DNA of 64,000 bases from Pachypanchax playfairii (Eukaryota > Chordata > Actinopteri > Cyprinodontiformes > Aplocheilidae), in NCBI GenBank assembly GCA_006937955.1, contig SSNP01000039.1, positions 910,200 to 974,199 on the forward strand, given 5' to 3'. The translations under genes and the position numbers were made by a program. Below the pieces are notes generated by a model. The model was not told the origin of the DNA, searched no databases, and was given only the letters and a program-made list of their open reading frames with translations. Positions 56,261-64,000 of the stretch are shown here, in pieces (the stretch's first letter is position 1; the number at the start of each line of letters is the position of its first letter).

Positions 56261-58424
56261 TCTATATATATACCCTTAACCTGGGGTTCACTGTCTTCTT
56301 TGTGCCCTCTTTGCTGACAGCTAGAGAACATTCAGCAGTTTTTTCCTGTTAGTTTAAAAATAAAAAATCAGTGAAAATCTTTTTATGAATAGAAAGAAAA
56401 ATCATAAATAGGGACAGTTTTTTATGTTTTTATCTATTCAGTGAAATGTGCCAAATTTTCTTGATTTTTGATCATATGCAGAATTATTATATACAGTATG
56501 TCATGTGTTTTTGTAAATCAGCTACTATAAAGAAGAAGGTAATATATCCTAACTAGTCAGATTCATTTTTTATTCCAGAAAAGCATCATAGTAGCAAATT
56601 CATTTTCTTTCAGAGTAATAGAATGGAGAGCCCATCTGAAATGTGCTGCCAGAAAATGAGCTGCAAATATCGGTGGCTTCATTATTTTTAGTCTGTCACT
56701 CAGTGGATTCTGGAAAATTACTAAAGTTTCTTGAGTAAAACCTCATACTTTACCTGCATTTCATTTTTATGTAGTACCCTATCACGGACGGTGCAAGGGC
56801 AAGCTGCCCTGCAAATAATAAAAACTTGACAAAAGTCTGGTTGTGCAACGGAATAAAATCTGATAAGTAAGAGGAAGGGTTGTAATAAATGTGTTGAGTC
56901 TGTGATTAAAATATTTATGATAAAAAGAAGATATGCTGAGCTTTCTAACTGCTCTTTTTTCCTTCCTCTTCTAAGTCTGTGATGTTCAGGTCCCCTGTGT
57001 GTCATGATGTGAGCAGCATAGGGTGTGAATGTTGGGCTACTTTCCTGAGAAAAAGTTTGACTGCTGATATTCTATCAGTTTGGATATGGCGTGCTATCTG
57101 CACCCCCCCAACCCCCTGCCACCATCTCATATTTTGTGTCTCATTGCATCAGGGTTAATGAAACGCTACAGTTGAAGAGCTGGAATGAGAGATTGTTGAG
57201 TCCATATGAGCTTTCAGCCTCTTCCCACACATTTCCTCGACCTGCACTTCAATGCATGACTGAGCACCTGTGACTCATCACACCAGACACATGCACTCGA
57301 GTTTAGTGCACATGATAAGCCAGGGAAGTTTTCTGTTTAGAATCGGAACATATTTATTCTAATGTTTATCTTTCTTTGAAACCAAACATACGCAAAGAAA
57401 GATAAAACATTTGCTTAAACATTTTTCGATCTGATAAAAATGTAATCGCGTGTGCACTTCCTGTTGGACTGGGTTCAGTATAATTGCATCATGTGCAACT
57501 TTAAGATAAATTCAAATATAGCACGTCACTTTTTAGAGAATTTTAATGACCCACATAATCAGCAGGATCCTTTTACCAATAAAGGTTTTTATTTACCCCA
57601 GCAGAACATCCACAGACAAGACAAACAAATGCAAAGTCAGGTGTGTCAGTGCTGCACCATCTGGCAGCTGACTGATGAGGTGCTGACCTTTTACTCCACC
57701 TCAGGAAAACCTGGTGGACCATCTCCACTGACACTCGAGGGCTCAAATGAGTTATGACCATGTGAGATTAATGATAAAAAAATAAGAAGCAGAAACAATG
57801 AACATCAGATAAGTGGATGAGAACAGGAGTCAGACAGCACAAAAAGGAGGTGAAAGCTTCAGAACCAAAGATGGAAGCTTTCATTCAGATCTTTTTCTTT
57901 CTGCTCTCGTATTCTTTGATCACGTTTACACTTCAGTTGTTTGTGTCTTTTATTTGTGGTGTAACCTTGAGCTGCTGCTGAGTAGCTAAGATCCATCCCT
58001 GAAAACAAGTCTTACACTGAGGAGGTTTAAATTCTGAAAACACAAAGTTGTACTAGAAGCAGATACTTCTACATGTGTGAAACGCTGCTGGTGTTAAAGC
58101 TGAAACAAACAGACGGGTTGATCAGTAAAACGCCACCGTGTCCTCTGGATGTTTTTGGTTTGCACAATGCTCAGGTTAGTGTGAGTGTTTGTGTCCTCAC
58201 TTTTTACATGTCATTTAGCTGGTCTTCTATACAGCATGTAAAGCAGCTCGTATGCAGAATAAACCTGATCCAGGATAAAAGAAGAGAAGGATAAAACCCT
58301 CTTTACCTCAGCTGTGTGTCTCCTTTTGTGTTCAGATTTCATTCTTAGGAATCTGCACGGATGAAGAATGTGATGTCATTGATTTTTCCAGCTGCAGAAG
58401 AATGTGTGGGAATGCATGTAGCTG
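56261..58424. other. No gene recognised; intron sequence
   Basis: A C-rich run lies near 57103-57117. Nothing supported. Confidence 0.5.
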
Positions 58425-58620
58425 CAGGAGGTAGAGCAGGTTGTCTGCTAACTGGAGTATCACCAGTTCAAGTCCACTCTCTGTCTGCAAAAATCGATTT
58501 GCTGTTGTGTCCTTGTGCAAGACACTTCACCTGGTGTACCTGTTTGGTGGTGGTCAGAGGGTCCGGTGATGGCAGCCTCACCTCTGAATGGGTAAATAAC
58601 AATTTTAGGTGCTTTGTGTG
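58425..58620 (+). repeat. tRNA-derived SINE (V-SINE-like), cut by a LINE
   Basis: GGTAGAGCAGGTTGTCTGC and ACCAGTTCAAGTCCACTC resemble A and B boxes. GTGTCCTTGTGCAAGACACT, then TCACCTGG, matches the central domain of V-SINE-type elements, followed by GGTGGTGGTCAGAGGGTCC. The 3' end is interrupted at GGTGCTTTGTGTG, where the LINE at 58621 begins. Confidence 0.65.
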
Positions 58621-59019
58621 CATTCCGGAATAGCGCTACAACTGGTGGCAGCTTGTTGGAGTAGCTCTGTGACTTTGCTAGCACTTGCTAGCATTTTTTG
58701 TTCTTTTTGAGTATTTCTTGCTAGTTTTTTCTTCTGGAAATATTTTCTAAATACTTTTCTTCTGATTTGGGTGCTGTGCTGATTGAGTTTTTTTGCTTGA
58801 TTTGTCACTTTTTTGCCACTTGTTATGATGCGTAACCATGGCAACGAGAGACTTGTTTACAAGAAAGAGCAGCTAACTGACATTTCTAAGGCTGAAATAA
58901 TCCTCAAATTGAAACTCTGGATCCCTGATGAGCTCAAAAGAAGAAGACGTGGATGCAGAGCAGGAGCAGAGTGAAGAGAGAGAAAGAGGAAGTTTAAACC
59001 TTCACTTCCATCAGTCATA

Positions 59020-59418
59020 TTGACAAATGTGAGATCTCTTGCTAACAAAATGTATGAACTTGAAACTCTGTTGAAGACCCAGCCAGAGTATTGGGAATGC
59101 AGCATCATGTGTTTTACTGAGACATGGCTAAAGGAACATATCCCGGACTCCAGTGTGTCTCTGTCTGGCTTTCAAACAATACGGACAGACAGAGATTTGA
59201 AGAGGAGCGAAAAAAGAAGAGGAGTTTGTCAGCTGCTCACACCTGCAGTCACCTGTTGGGGGCGGAGTATCAGAGCAGGTGACATGAAGAGGCTGAACAG
59301 ATGGATAAGGAGGACTGATTCTGTCCTGGAGACTGAACTGGAGTCTCTTGAGTTGATTGTCCAAAGGAGGATGAAGAACATGATGGAAACCATCATCATC
59401 CTCTTCAGAACACAGTAA
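59020..59418 (+). pseudogene. LINE endonuclease/C-terminal fusion frame, 132 codons
   Basis: The frame joins endonuclease blocks TNVRSLANKMYELE and MCFTETWLKEHIPDSS with CWGRSIRAGDMKRLNRWIRR and LELIVQRRMK from the C-terminal part of the same protein type. The endonuclease GDFN and SDHN blocks and the entire RT (including YSDD) are absent. The initiator at 59020 is not an ATG and is only a frame start. A stop upstream at about 58971 breaks the natural N-terminus. Confidence 0.65.
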
Positions 59419-59479
59419 CTCAACAACAGAGTGTCTTCAGTCAGAAGATTCTTCATAATCCGCTGCAGCACAGACCATT

Positions 59480-59587
59480 ACAGGAGTTCCTTCCTGTCCA
59501 CACCTAGAACCTTCTACAGGAGTTCCTTCCTGTCCACACCTAGAACCTTCTACAGGAGATCCTTCCTGTCCACACCTAGAACCTTCT
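59480..59587 (+). repeat. Three 36-bp tandem repeats
   Basis: Three copies of a 36-base unit starting ACAGGAGTTCCTTCCTG at 59480, 59516 and 59552; the third has GATCC for GTTCC. In frame it gives the 12-residue repeat YRSSFLSTPRTF, an expansion of the SFLP motif near the LINE protein C-terminus. Confidence 0.95.
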
Positions 59588-59675
59588 ATAATGGCTCCCT
59601 GAAGAAGAACTGAGCTACAACAACACTTAATTTCCCTTCGGGGATTAATAAAGTATTTTTGATTTGATTTGATCT

Positions 59676-62600
59676 TACTTAAAAAGCACCTTAAAGTGAC
59701 AGAATTTGAATGATTGATTGGACAGAGAAACAGACAGACATACTTCTAGATGAACAGACAGCTAGTTACAGTGCAGTGACAAATATGGGGCTCTTTTTTT
59801 AATGGGATTAGTGTTCAGTGTTTTCTGTCTGTGTAAGTTATGATGTGGCTAATGTTTAAAACATGCACTGCAGATGCAGCAAAACCCTCTTAAATAAATG
59901 ACTGCTTCGCTGGGAGACAGAGTCATCTTAGGATTAGCTTTGCTGAGGGTGCAATGCTCTGTAGACTCTGTGACTCATTCAGGCTGATAAACAAGGACAT
60001 TCTACATATAATAACCAACACAGAGATGAACATGAACATGAACTCCTAAAAGTAGTAAAATGGCTTGAATTTGGTCAGTTATAATCTGCTGTTTATTTAT
60101 TTTTCATTATTTTTTATCCTTATCATGCCTCTCTATACCGTAAGTATTTGTTGAGTAACTTTAATGATCCTGCCTGGATATTTGTCCTGTTCATACCCTA
60201 GCAGTATACTGCCTCTTTGTTAGACCACCTTCACATCACATGACCTGATCTTGAGAGGGTCTTGGCAAGGTTTTCCTCTGCATGTTCAGAAATCAGTAGA
60301 TTCTTCTACATGACCGATAGAGAGGTAACAGGGTGGAGCATAGGGGAGCACTGGTGTGCCTAGGTCTTCAAGAATTTGAAGCAAGACTCTGCACTTTGGC
60401 CTCCGGCTGCAACCCCGCCGTGACCACACCTCTTTGGCAGTGACAAGGTCATGGAAACAACCCAATACGAACACCATGCTCATGGCAGTAGAGTTGAGCT
60501 AATGCTGTGTGATCTTCTAGCATGTTACTGCATCATGATGTGTCTAAGAGAGCCAACACAAGTCCTCAGGGATGGTGCAGTTGTGGACATACATGAGAGG
60601 ATTGTCATGGGAACTTACTGCTGACATAAAGAACATGATGAGGATGTAGGAAAATGCTTCCGGTCCTCAAGAAACACAAACATCTAACTGGTGCTAAGAA
60701 CAAAGTCACAGTTTGAAATGGAAATGAAAGCTCTTCATTTAACAGGCGATCTCTTCTCATCTCTTCTCCCCGGTTCTTTTTGAGTTGGCAGATGTGTAGG
60801 TAGTTGGGTCAATCAATCATTCATTTTGACATTTCCTTTGATCTGATGTTCCTCTGTGTATATTTAGCAGCGCAAACATCATTCAGTTGCACGGCTTGAG
60901 CTAGTTTGGATCCAGTTTTTTTTTGCTTTTAAACAGTCTGTGCAGAAGCAAAACCATGTCAGAGCTGACATGTATGTGTGTGTGAGTTTAGACAAGTCCC
61001 TTGTTGCAGCATTAATGACCCGAGGCATTTCTGGCTTCTCTTTGCCAGTCTGAACCGCCTCCTTGTCCCCAACAGAGCATGACACAGTTCGAGCACATGC
61101 CTGGAGACAGGTGGGGCCTAGTGACAAACTAATGCAGGCAGAAAAAGTCTGTATTTCCTGAGGCAGCAGCTTCACCTGAGTCTTGAAGTGAGAGGAGTTC
61201 ACATGTTGACACACTGCAGCTGCTAACCGGCACCGTGAACGCCTGATGAAACACATTACAGCACGCATGAATGCACAGATAAATGGCACATATTCACACA
61301 CATGTGCGCTGGAAAAACAGTAGACGTTTAACAGGCCATTACTGTGTCTAAAAAAGCTCTAAGAAGGAAGGAACAGAAAATCCTCCACTTCCTTTACCAC
61401 ACAGTCTCACAAATCCCATTCCGCTCTCCACACTCTGCCTGGTTTGCTCTAAATCTCTTGTCTTGTGGTAACTGGGACCTCAGGCATGCCTCTAACGGCT
61501 CCCACAATGCACCAGTACAAATTACATTTCACTCACATGGCTGAGCCCTCTTCTCTCCTTTTGCTGCTTTCTGATCATGGCTTTAATTCTTCTTCTCTTT
61601 TTGTCCCGTCTTGCCTTGCTCCTGCCCAGCAGTGTTCACCTGCCTGATATGGCAGACATGTTTCTCTGCAGGTTCTTTCCCATCACAGATGCTGATGGCT
61701 CTCAAGTTGCTGTAAGTGCCTGCAGCTTGCTTCCAGTTTAGCTCTGTACCGACTGCATACGAGGAGATAAGCTGTATGTTCAGCTAATGGTTGTGAGCGG
61801 AATCAAAACAGTATCAAATTATATAGCCATTCGAGTGCTGTATTAAATAAAATATGCATCTTACTGTCATCTTGTCTGTTCTCAGAAGCCTTTCATCTTG
61901 GGCAGCCAGCCAAGGTACTTCTCAAAGAGGGCTTCGGTATTGTACGCTTAAGTAAATTACAAGTGGCTTTTACACTTCGACATACAGCTGGTGGCTTTCA
62001 GAATATACAAGTGGCCATAAGTGGATCCTCATTCAAATCAAATTGTGGGCATATTTATTAGTGGTTGAAGCACAGGACAAAGCAAACATCTGAATATTTC
62101 CCGAAACCAAATATTTATTATTTTTGTTATGAGGTGGGGTTAAATTCAGATTCTCACTGAGAGGTATAAAAATAAAAACGTTCCCAAGAGAAGCAGCTAG
62201 AAAAAAATATCCTTTAACAGAAAAAAAATCTCTTGCTTTAACGTCCAGCGTGACAATACTAAGGGACACTAAGCCACACAATTTGATTAGGGGGCGTGAG
62301 GGACACATAGAGGACATTTATCAGCATGACACAGGATACAATGCTCTTTTTTGATTGGTTAAATTAGTGGAAGCTCATTTGCTTTCTCAACAAAATCCTT
62401 TACAGGGCTTTTTGTTGTGTTAATTAAGCCAGAGCAACCGTTCTGTATGCTGCTTGCATATTAAGCTACAAAGGAGAAAGTAAAAGCATTGTGAATATGT
62501 TCTCTTGCACGTCTTGTTTTTCTTTGAGAATTTGCACCAGCGATTACCTTCATCAATTTGTATCTGTGTAGATGAGTTTGATAAGCATAGTTTTACCTTG

Positions 62601-63493
62601 ATAATTACTTCCACAGAATGAGAATTCTTTTGAATATCTGTCTGTGTGAACTGGAATGATGCCAGCACCCACATTTTTGTTACAACACAGAAGAGAATTC
62701 CTGAAACAATGTGCTGAATTTGTCAGACGATAAACGTGGGCGGGAATTAAATCTGGAAACTGTTTTGCTCAGGGTGGAGAAAGTATGGTCTCATGAACAT
62801 TTGGCATTTGGCTGCTGCTTTTTAGTACCATCTTACATCTTACTAGTGTGATGAGAAGGGCAGACCTTTTGTTTCCAGGCAAGTAATAAGTAAGATCTAA
62901 CAAATGTTTGGCTAGCAAGCTTTAAACTGTTGTGTGGCTCTATAATAAATAATGCTATCACATGCACAGGTGCTTTAGTGCTATGAAACACCAACAAGTA
63001 GCATATTGTACACTTAAGTTTACACATCGATCTTTTGATAACCACCTACAATAAGATCTGCTTCACTGTTTGTTTCTTGTGTTTGTCTTTCTTGCATCTC
63101 TTTGATTAATTAAGGTTGCACCCTTCATGTTTTCCCTTCACACATTCTGGGTCAAACAGTGGACCTCTCATTAATGAGATAAATCATCCATCAGGCTTTC
63201 TGTAATGTTAACAGGTCTTGTTTCAATTCGGTGCTTTCAGATGGCTTTTTGTTCTGAAAGCCAACATTTTATGACACAGTACAGGACAGCCTCTCACTTC
63301 CTCTAAAAATACATTCCTTGCCCTTTTCCGTGATCTGTTTCGCATCATTTGATTTTTCGGTGAAGTTTTGTTTAGCTAACAGTTTTTCCAATGCAGGTTT
63401 GTTTTATTTTTTTCTCTTGCAGTGTGAGTTTAAACATTAAAATGCAGAATGCACCTTGAACTGATTGTTTCTACTTTGTGTTTTACTCTGAAG
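59676..63493. other. No gene recognised; end of the long plcb1 intron
   Basis: About 3.8 kb with no element or exon that I can support. The final bases TTTTACTCTGAAG give a weak pyrimidine tract before the exon at 63494. Confidence 0.5.
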
Positions 63494-63634
63494 GATGCGA
63501 AGCTGCGTGAACTGCTGGATGTCAACATGCTGGCAGGGAAGATGGAGAACAGGATGCTGACGGTGGTGAGCGGCACGGACATGGTCAACATCACCTACCT
63601 GAACTTCATGGCCTTTCAGGAAGATATTGCAAAG
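63494..63634 (+). CDS. plcb1: Phospholipase C beta (PLCB1-type) exon, PH domain part 2
   Basis: A 141-base exon, 47 codons, phase 0 at both ends, with acceptor ...CTGAAG and donor GTGAAA. It encodes DAKLRELLDV, RMLTVVSGTDMVNITYLNF and MAFQEDIAK, the strands of the N-terminal PH domain that follow the exon at 25384 in PLC-beta proteins. The KLRELLDV start is PLCB1-like; TVVSG and LNFMA are shared with other beta isoforms. Exon size and phase agree with the next exon only 208 bases downstream. The donor lacks the usual A at +4/G at +5 pattern (GTGAAA) but is acceptable. In frame upstream the sequence contains intronic stop-free extension, which is not coding. Confidence 0.9.
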
Positions 63635-63842
63635 GTGAAAGTAAAAATTAACTTAATTACACCAGGAACACAATGTTTATTGTTCTCATATGGAAATATG
63701 AACTGTTGAGTTTCCACAACTAATATTGCAATGATAAAAGGGAGCAAAGCAATTATATGATCTGATCTGGCATTTTTTTGTCAGGATATATACTGTATGT
63801 GTGTGTGTGTAAAGTTCTCACATGTTGGTTTGTTTAAAACAG
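63635..63842 (+). other. plcb1: Short plcb1 intron, 208 bases
   Basis: GTGAAA donor to CAG acceptor. Contains TATACTGTATGTGTGTGTG, a small TG repeat near 63788-63810. Confidence 0.85.
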
Positions 63843-63922
63843 GAATGGGCAGAAGAACTGTTCAAGCTGGCATCTAACCTCTTGGCACAGAACATGTCCA
63901 GGGAGGCTTGTCTTGAAAAAGC
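63843..63922 (+). CDS. plcb1: Phospholipase C beta (PLCB1-type) exon, end of PH domain
   Basis: An 80-base exon from the acceptor AAACAG to the donor GTACGT, starting in phase 0 and ending after two bases of an Ala codon (GC|N). It encodes EWAEELFKLASNLLAQNMSR then EACLEK, the C-terminal helix of the PLC-beta PH domain that leads to the EF hands. NLLAQNMSR and the leading EW match PLCB1 as recalled. The 78 bases after it are intron to the window edge. The next exons (EF hands, then the TIM-barrel X and Y boxes) lie outside. Confidence 0.9.
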
Positions 63923-64000
63923 GTACGTTCTCCACGCACTGAGAAAAACACTGACACATTTAGAGAGAATTTCCACAATAAGATAAAAATAAGTAATAAA
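63923..64000 (+). other. plcb1: plcb1 intron, start only
   Basis: Begins with the donor GTACGTTC and continues past the window end. Confidence 0.8.

Larger units (their letters stand above)
58621..59675 (+). mobile_element. Internally deleted LINE, ~1.05 kb
   Basis: Its 5' end (GTGGCAGCTTGTTGGAGTAG) and 3' end (GGGATTAATAAAGTATTTTT plus (GATTT)n) match the LINE at 40399-44412, but almost the whole reverse transcriptase is missing: endonuclease N-terminal sequence joins directly to the C-terminal region at about 59228-59250. It retains both termini, so it resembles a non-autonomous deletion derivative rather than a 5'-truncated copy. Divergence shows it belongs to a related, not identical, subfamily. 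Confidence 0.8.
25453..63493 (+). other. plcb1: 38-kb plcb1 intron
   Basis: Lies between the donor GTAAGA at 25453 and the acceptor AG at 63492-63493. PLCB1 genes of vertebrates are known for very long early introns. It holds most of the mobile elements listed below. No convincing host exon was seen inside it on either strand. Confidence 0.75.

Noticed and set aside
59480..59587. Repeats considered as a CRISPR-like array
   Set aside because: The three 36-bp units are directly adjacent with no spacers, and lie in a LINE coding region.

Overview
This window is vertebrate nuclear DNA, almost certainly from a teleost fish. It has intron-rich, AT-leaning sequence with short coding exons flanked by AG/GT splice sites, and a dense layer of fish-type transposable elements: Tc1, hAT, PIF/Harbinger, TTAA-flanked MITEs, CR1/L2-like LINEs and tRNA-derived SINEs. 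No bacterial or viral gene organisation is present, and no CRISPR array or standalone RNA gene was seen.

The only host gene I can support is a phospholipase C beta gene on the + strand, closest to PLCB1. Three consecutive exons are visible: 25384-25452, 63494-63634 and 63843-63922. They encode the second half of the N-terminal PH domain, in matching splice phases. A 38-kb intron separates the first two. The start codon and preceding exon(s) were not found and probably lie upstream of position 1; the EF hands, catalytic X/Y core, C2 domain and C-terminal coiled coil lie beyond position 64000. So nearly everything here is intronic to plcb1, or intronic plus upstream.

Layout. 1-4090: a TTAA MITE with another MITE nested inside it, then a 1.55-kb PIF/Harbinger element carrying only a broken Myb-like ORF. 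4886-9575: one Tc1 insertion assembled in three pieces, with the left flank duplicated and one internal part inverted; it holds a complete 340-aa DD34E transposase. 10200-14830: MITE and LINE remnants. 15711-24547: a TTAA MITE, two hAT MITEs and Harbinger remnants. 25384: the first PLC exon. 25755-38411: decayed elements, including a hAT inserted with a perfect 8-bp duplication into an old Harbinger copy, and a dead Tc1. 40341-44675: a Tc1 fragment split by a CR1/L2-like LINE whose sequence contains a 752-base N gap with matching ends. 47130-51291: a cluster of TTAA MITEs, one nested in a hAT, and one a 653-bp near-perfect palindrome. 53190-53806: probable LTR retrotransposon end. 55955-59675: SINEs and an internally deleted LINE. 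63494 to the end: two further PLC exons.

The mobile elements do not form a system with the host gene; they record successive insertions in a large intron. I see no convincing previously undescribed biological system. The most useful leads are the Tc1 locus (possible orientation polymorphism or assembly error), the probably spurious LINE gap, the long palindrome, and the group of MITEs sharing TTAA target sites.
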